The notes beneath the pieces are model-generated. The model was not told where the DNA came from, searched no databases, and saw only the letters and a program-made list of their open reading frames with translations. A DNA stretch of 64,000 nt, taken from Spirosoma endbachense (GTDB lineage: Bacteria > Bacteroidota > Bacteroidia > Cytophagales > Spirosomataceae). Positions 25,486 to 34,381 of this stretch are shown piece after piece. The stretch is from contig NZ_CP045997.1 of NCBI RefSeq assembly GCF_010233585.1, positions 3,621,779-3,685,778 on the forward strand, written 5' to 3'. The stretch's first letter is position 1. The number at the start of each line of letters is the position of its first letter. A program made the position numbers and the translations under genes.

Positions 25486-26676
25486 TTACCACACTTCCTG
25501 AATCGCTGCCCGTTTGTAGTGTTGCCCGTCGGCCGCAACTTCCGAGAGTCGCTCAATGAGGTTAATTTGCTGAATATGATCGGCATTCAGGTATAATCGC
25601 CGAACAAACGTTTCGATCGGCTGCACGTCGCCCAATGTCGAATTCACGTAAATATCGATGCGGGCGTTTTTCGAAAAGAAACCCGTCAGGCGATTCATAG
25701 CGGCCAATCGCTGCTGAGAAGACAGTGTTTTATCCGTCAACTCGTTCAGGTGACGGTTCATCTGATCGAAGCTAAGATTTGTACTGGTTGTTACGGAACT
25801 ATCGGACTTGCTCAAATCAGGGCCCGGAGTTGTGGCCAATGCAGTAGCTGTTGGTGTAATACCAACTACATTTACTTCATAAATAGATTGTTTAGCACGC
25901 GTTGCCTGATGCCGCGTCAGTCGGGTCTGAGCATCCCGAAGCAATGTTAACCAGCTGATGTTTTTATTGTAACGACTGGCCAGTTCCAGCGCTTCATCGA
26001 ACGAGCGGGTATAAAAACTCCCGGAATCGGGATGAGCACACGCCTGTTGCGGAGGTTGGCTACTGGCAATGAGCGCGTCGCCTTTCATGTTTAGAAAAAG
26101 CGTTCGGTAGGCTTCATTCAGCAACTCGTCGGTGAGCGTCAACGCCTTCGGCGAAATTGTTTTTTTCACCATGCCGCGCATGTTATTGACCAGATTATTG
26201 CAGCAATCGCCCATTGTAATACACAGTCGTGCATGCTTAGCTTTAAGTGCCTGATGGACAGCCATCAGACCAGGATTTTGCTCGCTTGCCTGCTCATCTT
26301 TTTCAAGCAGCAAAACCGGAAAACGGCCCGTACGCTGACTCGCGTTATAGCCGTGTCCAGTGTAATACAAAAAGAGAATATCGTTCGGATTTGGGGATAG
26401 ATCACGTAATACATCGTCGAATCGTTTGCGGCTAAACTCATCATCCCAGATCACCTGTTCACTCAATTGGTAATTAATAGCGGCAGCCAACTGAATAAAT
26501 TGCCGATGCATGATCTCGACATCCCGTTTGCAGGCTTTATACAGCAATGGATCTTTGGTATCGGCCACCAGAATGGCATGAACCGTTTGAGCCTGACAAT
26601 AAAAAGCCAACAGGCTAAACCCAATGACGAAAACGGCCATTCGTTTTTGTTGCCGGAGAGCGAAGACGGCTGGCAT
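25486..26676 (-). CDS. Caspase-fold (C14-like) protease A, exported
   Basis: A 396-residue exported protein of the caspase/metacaspase fold. The leader precedes the first strand HAILVADTKDP. The catalytic His is in LYYTGHGYN (His108) and the catalytic Cys in MGDCCNN (Cys159 by alignment to DxC). The domain ends near residue 260, followed by a Thr/Ser-rich linker and an alpha-helical C-terminal region (about 310-396) with no known motif. The gene starts 3 bp after caspase B. Caspase-fold enzymes of this type cleave after Arg/Lys or Asp; specificity cannot be read here. An internal Met at position 13 is a possible alternative start. Confidence 0.82.
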   Translation of the reverse strand: MPAVFALRQQKRMAVFVIGFSLLAFYCQAQTVHAILVADTKDPLLYKACKRDVEIMHRQFIQLAAAINYQLSEQVIWDDEFSRKRFDDVLRDLSPNPNDILFLYYTGHGYNASQRTGRFPVLLLEKDEQASEQNPGLMAVHQALKAKHARLCITMGDCCNNLVNNMRGMVKKTISPKALTLTDELLNEAYRTLFLNMKGDALIASSQPPQQACAHPDSGSFYTRSFDEALELASRYNKNISWLTLLRDAQTRLTRHQATRAKQSIYEVNVVGITPTATALATTPGPDLSKSDSSVTTSTNLSFDQMNRHLNELTDKTLSSQQRLAAMNRLTGFFSKNARIDIYVNSTLGDVQPIETFVRRLYLNADHIQQINLIERLSEVAADGQHYKRAAIQEVW

Positions 26677-26679
26677 GGC

Positions 26680-27795
26680 TTAATCGGCTTTGAACATGAA
26701 CTTGCCTCTCAACCGACCTTCGAGGTAAGGAGGCTGCTTAAAACCACGATTCTCAAGGCCCTGATCGATCCGGTCGACCAGTTCAAAAATATCGACATTC
26801 GGCTGGCCAATATGTTTTACCAGTTCGCTCGTAAAAAGGCCGTTTTCCTGATCGCCATCGTAAGCTTGTTTTCCGGGTTCGGTGGCAAAAACGATCATCG
26901 TACCCACAGCGGGCTGAACGGGAGCAAACGTCAATTCACCGGCTCCTCTTCGCCAGGATCGATACGGGTTATTTCGGCAGGCATCCCAAAAAATCATATT
27001 CGCACCTTTAGGGTTAGCATAGGCCATACGGCTTATAATCTGACGTAAGGGATAGCATTCAAATTCAACGTCAGGCTCTGCTTTGGGATCGGCATCTACC
27101 GGCTGCACATAATTCTCTCCGCCGACCATAAGCCCATGTCCGGCATAATAAAAAAGCCCTACGTTATTGGAGCCGAGATTAGTCACAAATGAATCGAAAG
27201 TTTGTTTCAGATCACGCAAGGGCAGATTTTCTTTATAGACGACAGTAAAGCCAAGCTTTTCCAGCTGCTGCCTGACAGCCCGGCCGTCGTTCGGCGGATT
27301 TTTAAGCGGGTATTTCGTATAATTTCCGTTGGCAACAATCAGTGCCAGCCGTTTTTGCCCCTGAACACTTTTTGAGGTTATTTCGGGCTGACAAAGGATG
27401 ATACGCCGTTCGGAGATGGTCGTTCCAATGGCATTGGTAGCTTTAACGTAGATTTCGTTTGACCCAACAACCAACGGAATGACATCCGACACCTCCTGAC
27501 TGCCACTAAATCGCTTAAATCCGCGCTGTTGCCCAGTCAATTCGTTTCCGTTATGAACAAACTGCAACTGGGTTACAGCGTCGGCAGATTGAATAAAAAC
27601 CGTGGCAGTATAGACTAAAGTATGCTCGGTTGTCTGTTTTGGCTGTGGAGTTTTCCAGGCTATAGTCGGTGCAGTCGATGGCCCTTTCTGCATAGAAACC
27701 CAATCGCTGCGGGCTGAAATCGTTACGGACTGCTGAGCGGCCAGTGGGTCTGAAACGAACAGAAGCAGCAAGAGAAAAAGTAAACTGATTTTCAT
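26680..27795 (-). CDS. Caspase-fold (C14) protease B, exported
   Basis: A 371-residue exported caspase-family protease. The signal peptide ends near DPLAAQ. Residues about 22-135 form a beta-sandwich domain (VTQLQFVHNGNEL, VVGSNEIYVKATNAIG) like those that precede bacterial caspase domains. The protease domain starts near KRLALIVANGNYTKYPLKNP, with His220 in FYYAGHGL and Cys273 in FWDACRNNPY, both in classical context. It ends just after the domain (FMFKAD). It is translated just before caspase A; two different caspases side by side suggest a cascade or two specificities (inference). Confidence 0.9.
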   Translation of the reverse strand: MKISLLFLLLLLFVSDPLAAQQSVTISARSDWVSMQKGPSTAPTIAWKTPQPKQTTEHTLVYTATVFIQSADAVTQLQFVHNGNELTGQQRGFKRFSGSQEVSDVIPLVVGSNEIYVKATNAIGTTISERRIILCQPEITSKSVQGQKRLALIVANGNYTKYPLKNPPNDGRAVRQQLEKLGFTVVYKENLPLRDLKQTFDSFVTNLGSNNVGLFYYAGHGLMVGGENYVQPVDADPKAEPDVEFECYPLRQIISRMAYANPKGANMIFWDACRNNPYRSWRRGAGELTFAPVQPAVGTMIVFATEPGKQAYDGDQENGLFTSELVKHIGQPNVDIFELVDRIDQGLENRGFKQPPYLEGRLRGKFMFKAD

Positions 27796-27806
27796 GACCG
27801 CATTGA

Positions 27807-28586
27807 TTAGAAATGAACCTGAACCCCAATCGTTGGCGAGTTGCCGATGTAGTTAAAAACAACCCGCTGGCCTGTACCCTGCTTTTGCCTGACGTTCTTT
27901 CTTCCTTTCAAAAAAGTGTATGCTACATCCGTTATCAGCAGCGCCAGGGCCAGACGGGTAGCCACCAGATAGTTATGGTGCAGTCGATTCGCTTCCGTAT
28001 AATCCGATTCGTTCAATTGACTGGCATACAGATCATACTGTTTTTTTGAGCGGCTATTCTGCGAAAAACCATACACTAACAGCCCGGCATAGGCTCCCGT
28101 GATTAAAGGCCGAAGTCCGATTTTTCGGTTAGGCTGAACGAAAATAGTACCCACGCCAGGCGCTAAAACCGAGATAAGCGCATTGGCAGGCCCACCACCA
28201 ATCGCTTTCTGTTGGGCCAGTTTGGGCGGTTGCTTTACGAGCACGGTTGCCCGAATCGCGTCATCGATGGTCAGACCATCCAGCCGGTAATCCCAATAAA
28301 TCACCTTATTCTTACCGGGCAGTACGGCTTTCCCTACGTCGCCGGTAACGGTCGATGCATTTAATAACCCTCGGGTACGGCTTTCGACCTGTAGGTAAAC
28401 CGAATCATGGCTGGTAATTCCCGCGACATCATAGACCACTTTTACACGTTCGCTATCTAACGTGACCCGAATGTCGGAAACCGAAGCGGCCTTATTACCC
28501 AAAGACTGTCCATAGACATGCCTATGAGCCAGACATGCTATCAGTAAATAGACGAGCCCAATGGAGCAATAAACGGGTTTTATCAT
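27807..28586 (-). CDS. Hypothetical membrane protein with beta domain, caspase operon
   Basis: A 259-residue protein. After a leader (ends near HVYGQS) comes a beta domain (SDIRVTLDSERVKVVYDVAG and GDVGKAVLPGKNKVIYWDYR), a pattern I associate with Bacteroidota proteins next to caspase and sulfatase-modifying genes. The C-terminal half has two or three membrane segments (LISVLAPGVGTIFVQ, PLITGAYAGLLVYGF, ATRLALALLITDVAYTFL) resembling DUF5683-like domains. The start overlaps the LamG gene by 4 bp, and it ends 11 bp before caspase B. Role unknown; it could anchor the protease complex. Confidence 0.6.
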   Translation of the reverse strand: MIKPVYCSIGLVYLLIACLAHRHVYGQSLGNKAASVSDIRVTLDSERVKVVYDVAGITSHDSVYLQVESRTRGLLNASTVTGDVGKAVLPGKNKVIYWDYRLDGLTIDDAIRATVLVKQPPKLAQQKAIGGGPANALISVLAPGVGTIFVQPNRKIGLRPLITGAYAGLLVYGFSQNSRSKKQYDLYASQLNESDYTEANRLHHNYLVATRLALALLITDVAYTFLKGRKNVRQKQGTGQRVVFNYIGNSPTIGVQVHF

Positions 28587-29377
28587 CTCTGGTATAAAGC
28601 GTTAATTTCCGTTTCCGTAAGACCTCGATTATAGATTCGCACCTCGTCCATCAACCCATTAAAGGCGTTAATATCACCCATCCAGGCACTCCCAAACCGC
28701 AATGAACCGCCAGGGCAGTTATCAATTGGTTTCGTCTGCGATTCGGATTGGCCTCTTGCTACGCCATTCAGGTAAATTTTTACTGTCTGCCCGTCGTACT
28801 GGATAACCAAATGATACCACTGATTCACCTTAAACGCTGGTTCATAGGCCGTTAGTTGGATCGTAGATTCAAATTTGTCGCAAAGATTATCGCGATGCAC
28901 ATCTGCCTGAAAATCGTAACCACCGCTTATATCCCCCGTTATGTGTGGTTTAATTTTAGCACTATACTGGTGGTTCAGGTCATCTTTAAAATTCGATTTC
29001 TCATAAATATGGCTACTGGAAAGTACCTGTACCGGCTTGATCCAGACGCTTATAGACATAGTTGCCGGTCGAAGTTTACCATCATCAGGTATTTCGAAAT
29101 AATCATCGACCCCATCCAGAAGCAACGCTGAGTTTGGCATCGCGTTTTTGTCAGGGCCAAACGAAGCTCCATTAATAGTATTTCCCCGCAGGTTATTCCC
29201 ACTTCCATCGAGTGTATTCCCGCTGAAAGCATAATAGGCAATCAATCCATTCGTCACACTGTCCTGTAAGGGTGGCAAATCCCAGTTTTCACAACCAGAA
29301 ACAAGGCTGATACCCAGCAACAGGATATATAATTTTAATTGCCTTGTGCTTGCCAATCGTTTTCTCATAACAAACAT
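28583..29377 (-). CDS. LamG/concanavalin-like lipoprotein, first gene of the caspase operon
   Basis: A 264-residue lipoprotein (lipobox SLVSGC) with one LamG-like jelly-roll domain (Laminin_G_3 type). Diagnostic segments are GLIAYYAFSGNTLDGSG, ALLLDGVDDYFEIP, MSISVWIKP, WYHLVIQYDGQTVKIYLNG and the terminal FNGLMDEVRIYNRGLTETEI. Such domains bind carbohydrates or proteins at the cell surface. It opens a six-gene minus-strand operon and is translationally coupled to the next gene. An ATG 9 bp inside is an alternative start. Three TTTACTAC half-sites lie just upstream. Confidence 0.85.
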   Translation of the reverse strand: MFVMRKRLASTRQLKLYILLLGISLVSGCENWDLPPLQDSVTNGLIAYYAFSGNTLDGSGNNLRGNTINGASFGPDKNAMPNSALLLDGVDDYFEIPDDGKLRPATMSISVWIKPVQVLSSSHIYEKSNFKDDLNHQYSAKIKPHITGDISGGYDFQADVHRDNLCDKFESTIQLTAYEPAFKVNQWYHLVIQYDGQTVKIYLNGVARGQSESQTKPIDNCPGGSLRFGSAWMGDINAFNGLMDEVRIYNRGLTETEINALYQR

Positions 29378-29413
29378 GGGCTTAGTATACTGCCTTAGAA
29401 AAGCAAGAGAAAT

Positions 29414-29478
29414 GTAGTAAAAAATAACTATTTAATCTTTGCAAAAGCTAATTTTATTCTTTACTACCGTTTTACTAC
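29414..29478 (-). promoter_or_regulatory. Three TTTACTAC half-sites upstream of the caspase operon
   Basis: GTAGTAAA at 29414-29421 faces TTTACTAC at 29460-29467 and at 29471-29478. The arrangement is one inverted copy plus two direct copies 11 bp apart, about one helical turn. On the minus strand, TACATTTC at 29417-29410 also resembles a -7 box, with a TTTTG upstream at a slightly long spacing. This looks like an operator for a dimeric regulator; the regulator is unknown. Confidence 0.4.
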
Positions 29479-29902
29479 ATACATGATAAAAATTTCAACA
29501 AAACTGTTCTTCTCAGACTCTTCACGTAATTAGCCCACTTCCTCCTATTAACAACAGTAAATCAGATGGTTATGGCCTGTTTGGAGATTTAGGGGTAAAC
29601 GTTTAGCTAATCAGCGCGCTCATCGAAAATCGAATCTCTTTTCTGTGATAATTGTGGCGCTGCATCGCAATTCGCCAGCTAGAACCTATTGAGTAATCGA
29701 AGCAACGAAATTGGAAAAATACTCAGTTTCTTGCGTATAAGTCAGGCAGGCATCAATCGCCAATGGGTTTATTCAGGTAGACAGTTTTCGGGGAGGAACC
29801 GTTGTATGCAATTAGCTGATTGTCAAAATCAAATCTATTCTTATTAGCGATAAGACAGCTTTCTTGTCTACAGAGCTGGCTTATCGGCACAAGTTGGGTG
29901 AT

Positions 29903-29933
29903 AAAAAAAGCACCGTAATGACACGGCGCTTTT
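29903..29933 (-). terminator. Intrinsic terminator of the permease gene
   Basis: AAAAGCACCGT (29906-29916) and ACGGCGCTTTT (29923-29933) form a stem with one mismatch and a 6-nt loop. On the minus strand it is followed by a run of seven T (29909-29903). It lies 23 bp after the permease stop. Confidence 0.8.
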
Positions 29934-29955
29934 CAGTGATCGCCTTTTTGCTGAT

Positions 29956-32706
29956 TTATTCTGAACGCAGGCTTTTGATCGGATTCACCAAAGCGGCTTT
30001 AATGCTTTGAAAACTGACTGTCAACAGCGTAATCAACAGTGCGCCTGCCCCCGACACCGCAAAAATCCACCAGGAGATTTCAGTTCGATAATGATAATTC
30101 TGTAGCCACCCGTTTAGTAAGAACCAGGCTGTAGGGGTAGCAATCGCCAGCGCAATGACAACCAGAAACAAGAAGTCTTTGGAAAGCAAGCCCCATAGAT
30201 CCAGAACCGAAGCGCCCAGCACTTTGCGAACACCAATTTCTTTGGTGCGTTGTTCGGCGACGAACGAAGCCAGCCCAAACAGGCCAAGGCAACTGATAAA
30301 AATTGCCAGCGTTGCAAAAAACGAAGCCAGCTTGCTGATCCGTTCTTCATTACTGAATTTTTTAGCGTATTCTTTATCAACAAATTTGTAATCGAAGGCC
30401 GCCGAAGGGACTATTTTCTTGAAAACTGCTTCGATTTTTGGCAGCGCTTCATTAGCACTGACAGTCGGTTTGATTTTTATATCTATTTGACTGGCGGCAT
30501 CATAGGTTGCATCTAAAAAGAAAAAGGCACGCTTCTCCGGCTCATAGGGCGAGATTCTGACCATATCCTTGATTACGCCAATAATTTGCCGGGTTGTTTT
30601 GCCGTCATAAAATTTCACAAACTCTCCGATAGGGTTTTTAAAACCAAGGTATTTAGCGGCAGATTCATTGATGATCATTTTAGTACTGTCCGTGACAAAT
30701 GCTTTGGAAAAATCCCGGCCAGCAATCAACTGCCAATTCACCACCTGACCGAATCCATACGAAACATCGGTTATGGAAAAATCGTCGGCTAATTCAGGGT
30801 CTTTCCCTTTCCAGGTGAAACCACCCATATTGTTCCAGATGGCCGTCAGCGGGCTCGACGAAAGTTCCATGCCTGCCACCACGCCTGTTTTCAGCAACTC
30901 ACTTCGCAACACATCCAGCTTACCCAAATAATTAGGGTCATTCTTCGGAATCGTAATCAGTCCTTCCCGATTATAGCCAACGGGCCGGTCCTGCGCATAT
31001 TGAATCTGTTTGTAAACGACTATGGTGCTGATAATCAAAACCACCGAAACAACAAATTGAACGACCACCAGAATTTTTCGAGGCAAAGCCGCAAAGCGGC
31101 CCAACCGAATCGTGCCTTTCAGGACTTTCACTGGCTGGAAAGCGGACAAATAAAAGGCAGGATAAGCCCCGGCCATAAAGGCCGTAATGGTAATAAAAGC
31201 GATACTGATCAGCCAGAAAAACGGGTTTAAAAATGGCAGGGATAAGTCTTTGTCTGCCACTTGATTAAACCAGGAAATGGACACTAAAATCAGTAAAATC
31301 GACAGAACAAACGACAAAATAACCACCAGGAAGGATTCGCTCAAAAACTGCTGAATGAGTTGATTTTCCAATGAACCAATGGCTTTCCGAACCCCAACTT
31401 CTTTGGCCCGTTTTTCACTCCTTGCCGTACTCAAATTCATGAAATTGATACAAGCCAACAGCAATACAAAAAGGCCAACAATACCAAAAAGCCAGACAAA
31501 TGTGATGTGCCCACCGGCAGGTCTGCCATTTTTAAATTCCGAATACAAATGCCAGTCTTTCATCGGATACAGAAAAACTTCGTAGTCGTATTTTGCGGAT
31601 CGTTCGGCCACTTCTTTTGGTGTACTTTTCTGATAAAAATCCTTTATGCTGGCATTGGCTGTTTCAATCGACACATTGGGATTCAACTGCACATAAATAC
31701 CGTATGAGCTGTTGCCCCATTCATTTTCATTCTTTTTTATCCAATCATTTGAAGCAACCCATAAATCCCAGGGCGAAAAAAACTGCACTTCCCCAAATCG
31801 GGTATTTCGGGGCATATCTTCATAGACGCCCGTTACGATCACATCAATACGGTTATCAATTTTCAGCTGTTTATTGATCGGGTCTTCTTCGCCAAAAATC
31901 GCTTCCGATGCTGATTTCGACAGCACGATCGAATGAAGTTCATCTAGCGATGCGTAGCTTCCTTTAAGCATTTTCAGCGAAAGCATTTCCAAAGCGCCTG
32001 CGTCAATAAATTCGCCCTTTTTGGGCATTTTTTTGTCCTCAGTCGAAAGCGTATAATCGCCAATCCACCAGGCCATCAAAATGTGCTTAAAATACTGATG
32101 GTAATTACTTTTCAGCGCGGCCCTCATGGGAAATTGCAAGGCCTCCGTTCCGTCCGTTTTCTGGATATTCGGGTCTGTATACACTCTCCTCACCTGGGCG
32201 ATTGTATCATAATTTTTATGATACCTATCAAACGAAACTTCATCGTAAATCCAGAGCCCAATGAGCATAGTCACGGCCATACCCGTAGCCAGACCCCCAA
32301 CGTTGATAACGGAATACACCCGATTCTTGGCCAGGTGGCGAAAAGCGATTTTAAAATAGCTGCGTAACATGTCAGTTAGTATTGGTTTTGGGTAGTCATA
32401 GCGACGGCTGGCATATCGTGATCCGGCATTTGGGAGCGAGACCGTTGATACACCTGTGCGCCGGAGGGATTTATAAAAGAATGGAGTCAGGCAGTGTAAA
32501 ACAGCCCAGACATACTCACGTCGAGCCTGGGCTGGGCTCACCTGTTTGAGACGCTTGTAAAACACCTCGTGCAAATCTCCCTGCACGTACTCCAGCAGGT
32601 GCGGGGCCACAAACCACTTGAGAAGCCCGTCAGCCCAGCGGGGCGGTTGCGGCAAACCACCTGAATCAGTTCCTGGCAAGTGGTGCTGGTTGGGTTTATT
32701 CTTCAT
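29956..32706 (-). CDS. FtsX/MacB-type ABC transporter permease with N-terminal prefix domain
   Basis: A 916-residue membrane protein. Residues about 17-80 form the permease-prefix domain found in PadR-linked permeases (PPRWADGLLKWFVAPHLLEY). It is followed by the first membrane helix (YSVINVGGLATGMAVTMLIG), a MacB-like periplasmic core, and two FtsX repeats, each with the signature KEVGVRKAIGS and KEIGVRKVLGAS. No ATPase is encoded here, so it would need one in trans; many such proteins act as mechanotransmission or peptide-resistance units. Its start is 18 bp downstream of the PadR gene, so the two form an operon. Confidence 0.9.
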   Translation of the reverse strand: MKNKPNQHHLPGTDSGGLPQPPRWADGLLKWFVAPHLLEYVQGDLHEVFYKRLKQVSPAQARREYVWAVLHCLTPFFYKSLRRTGVSTVSLPNAGSRYASRRYDYPKPILTDMLRSYFKIAFRHLAKNRVYSVINVGGLATGMAVTMLIGLWIYDEVSFDRYHKNYDTIAQVRRVYTDPNIQKTDGTEALQFPMRAALKSNYHQYFKHILMAWWIGDYTLSTEDKKMPKKGEFIDAGALEMLSLKMLKGSYASLDELHSIVLSKSASEAIFGEEDPINKQLKIDNRIDVIVTGVYEDMPRNTRFGEVQFFSPWDLWVASNDWIKKNENEWGNSSYGIYVQLNPNVSIETANASIKDFYQKSTPKEVAERSAKYDYEVFLYPMKDWHLYSEFKNGRPAGGHITFVWLFGIVGLFVLLLACINFMNLSTARSEKRAKEVGVRKAIGSLENQLIQQFLSESFLVVILSFVLSILLILVSISWFNQVADKDLSLPFLNPFFWLISIAFITITAFMAGAYPAFYLSAFQPVKVLKGTIRLGRFAALPRKILVVVQFVVSVVLIISTIVVYKQIQYAQDRPVGYNREGLITIPKNDPNYLGKLDVLRSELLKTGVVAGMELSSSPLTAIWNNMGGFTWKGKDPELADDFSITDVSYGFGQVVNWQLIAGRDFSKAFVTDSTKMIINESAAKYLGFKNPIGEFVKFYDGKTTRQIIGVIKDMVRISPYEPEKRAFFFLDATYDAASQIDIKIKPTVSANEALPKIEAVFKKIVPSAAFDYKFVDKEYAKKFSNEERISKLASFFATLAIFISCLGLFGLASFVAEQRTKEIGVRKVLGASVLDLWGLLSKDFLFLVVIALAIATPTAWFLLNGWLQNYHYRTEISWWIFAVSGAGALLITLLTVSFQSIKAALVNPIKSLRSE

Positions 32707-32724
32707 CGGTAGCGAAAAATTTGC

Positions 32725-33066
32725 TTATAAGACCCCTAATAGCTGAAGCTTTCCAGTAGGAATGGCCTCCCAAAGCCGGGTGCGCATCTGTTGAATTTCC
32801 AGCAAGACTCTCCCCCCTTCAGCCGTTAGCGCAAACAAACGCTTGCTTCGCCCTCCTCGCTCAGCCGTTGCCCCGCCTATAGAGGATGACAAAAAGCCTT
32901 TTTCTTCGAGTCGATACAGGGTCGTGTGCACGGCGCTAACCGTAAAGCTTCGGCCCGTCTGCTCCTGAAGCTGCTCCATAACCGGCACCCCATAGACCTC
33001 CTCGGTGCTGGCAGCTACCACTAATAGCACCAGTTCTTCCAGTTCTCCAAGTATGGTCTTTTTCAT
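32725..33066 (-). CDS. PadR family transcriptional regulator
   Basis: A 113-residue PadR-type winged-helix repressor. The start at 33066 gives the family N-terminus MKKTILGELEELVLLVVAAS; ten more residues are open upstream. The recognition region is SFTVSAVHTTLYRLEEKGFL and the wing GGRSKRLFALTAEG. It precedes the permease gene by 18 bp. PadR proteins paired with such permeases are usually autoregulators; the dyads at 33174-33211 upstream are likely binding sites (inference). Confidence 0.9.
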   Translation of the reverse strand: MKKTILGELEELVLLVVAASTEEVYGVPVMEQLQEQTGRSFTVSAVHTTLYRLEEKGFLSSSIGGATAERGGRSKRLFALTAEGGRVLLEIQQMRTRLWEAIPTGKLQLLGVL

Positions 33067-33173
33067 ACGCGTGTCAGGCTGATCAATTAGATACAATATT
33101 TTAAATCAAATCTGATGCCAGAGTCAAAAAGTGCCTTTAGCATACGCTAAACCAACTAACCAACGCGTACACT

Positions 33174-33211
33174 GTCCAGAAACGGACGCATCTCTGTCCA
33201 TGAGTGGACAG
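33174..33211. promoter_or_regulatory. Tandem GTCC/GGAC dyads between padR and the M28 gene
   Basis: GTCC at 33174-33177 faces GGAC at 33184-33187 across 6 bp. Then CTGTCCA (33194-33200) and TGGACAG (33205-33211) form a perfect 7-bp dyad with a 4-bp centre. Both centres use the same half-site and lie about 22 bp apart, two helical turns. They look like operators. A further dyad, TGACAGG/CCTGTCA, is at 33248-33268. Confidence 0.45.
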
Positions 33212-33418
33212 TAAGAAAAAATAAAATCCTGGCGATCACAACTTGCCTGACAGGAACTAAACCTGTCATGTGGCGATAAGCTACAGATCTGGCCAAGCAT
33301 GATCCATAGCGCACCATATGATTATAACAGGTTCACAGGCTGGTGCTTTCTTTTCCGTACGCTTGTGCATATGCGTTCGTCAGCCTATCTTGGCCGGCCA
33401 AGTACGATTACGCTTTTT

Positions 33419-34348
33419 ATGATACGCTTTCTTTTCCTGTCGCTCCTTCTAACGAATCACCTATTTGGTCAGACACCATCTGCCGAACGAGTTACCCGGC
33501 ACATTGAAAAACTGGCATCCGACAAGATGAAAGGACGTGGAACAGGTAGCCCAGAAAACGCAAAAGCGGCCAGCTACATCGCCAGATACTTCAAAAAATA
33601 TGGATTAACTCCTTTGGGAACCGATGGCTACAATCAACCCTTTACGGCGAAAATCAGGCGTGTCGTTGTTCCTGATAGTCTCCGGCAAGCAACGAATGTG
33701 ATTGGCTTTCTGGATAATGGAGCGCCTTATACTATTGTGATCGGCGCTCATTACGATCACCTGGGCATCGGTCGGCAGGGAAGTTCTCTGGAAGCACAGC
33801 CCGAGGGAAAGATTCACAACGGGGCCGATGATAATGCATCGGGCGTAGCCGGATTGCTGGAATTAGCTCAGTATTTTTCTAAAAACGGGGTAAAAGAACC
33901 GTACAATTTCCTGTTTATGGCCTTTGGTGCCGAAGAATTGGGCTTACAGGGCTCTCGCTATTTTCTGAACAACCCAACGCTGCCTTTAGAAAAAATGAAC
34001 TTTATGGTTTGCATGGATATGATCGGCCGATATAACCCGGAGCGGGGTGTGGGCATTGGTGGTTATGGCACCAGTGATGCATGGCCAACCGTGTTCAACG
34101 GTGTTGACAGTATGATTAAATTTTTTACCGATCGTCCCGGCAACGGTGGATCGGATAATGCGGCTTTCTATGCGAAACAGATTCCGGTTCTATTCTTTCA
34201 TACCGGTGGCCACCCCGATTACCACAAACCAACCGACGATCCGGATAAAATTGATGCCAAAGCCGAAGAAGCCATTCTAAAGCTGGAAATCAGGATTCTC
34301 GAAAAGGCTATGCAACAACCCAAACTAACGTTCACGGCGGTGAAGTAA
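33419..34348 (+). CDS. M28 family zinc aminopeptidase, exported
   Basis: A 309-residue secreted M28 metallopeptidase. The ATG at 33419 gives a clean signal peptide (MIRFLFLSLLLTNHLFGQ), and the longer open frame upstream has no leader character. The zinc set is complete: VIGAHYDHLG (His, Asp), NGADDNASG (bridging Asp), FGAEELGLQGS (catalytic and ligand Glu), CMDMIGR (Asp) and HTGGHPDYHKPTDD (His). It would release N-terminal residues in the periplasm. It is the first of two plus-strand genes with the sulfatase 33 bp on. Confidence 0.9.
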   Translation: MIRFLFLSLLLTNHLFGQTPSAERVTRHIEKLASDKMKGRGTGSPENAKAASYIARYFKKYGLTPLGTDGYNQPFTAKIRRVVVPDSLRQATNVIGFLDNGAPYTIVIGAHYDHLGIGRQGSSLEAQPEGKIHNGADDNASGVAGLLELAQYFSKNGVKEPYNFLFMAFGAEELGLQGSRYFLNNPTLPLEKMNFMVCMDMIGRYNPERGVGIGGYGTSDAWPTVFNGVDSMIKFFTDRPGNGGSDNAAFYAKQIPVLFFHTGGHPDYHKPTDDPDKIDAKAEEAILKLEIRILEKAMQQPKLTFTAVK

Positions 34349-34381
34349 CGCTTCCCGAAATCGCTTAACCTGGTAAAAAAT

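Larger units (their letters stand above)
29378..29955. other. Non-coding gap between two minus-strand units
   Basis: A 578-bp stretch with no convincing gene. The part next to the LamG gene is AT-rich and holds the TTTACTAC half-sites. Near the permease end there is a 12-bp hairpin with one mismatch (29849-29885, GATAAGACAGCT and its partner), then the permease terminator. The middle section shows no clear feature. Confidence 0.5.
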
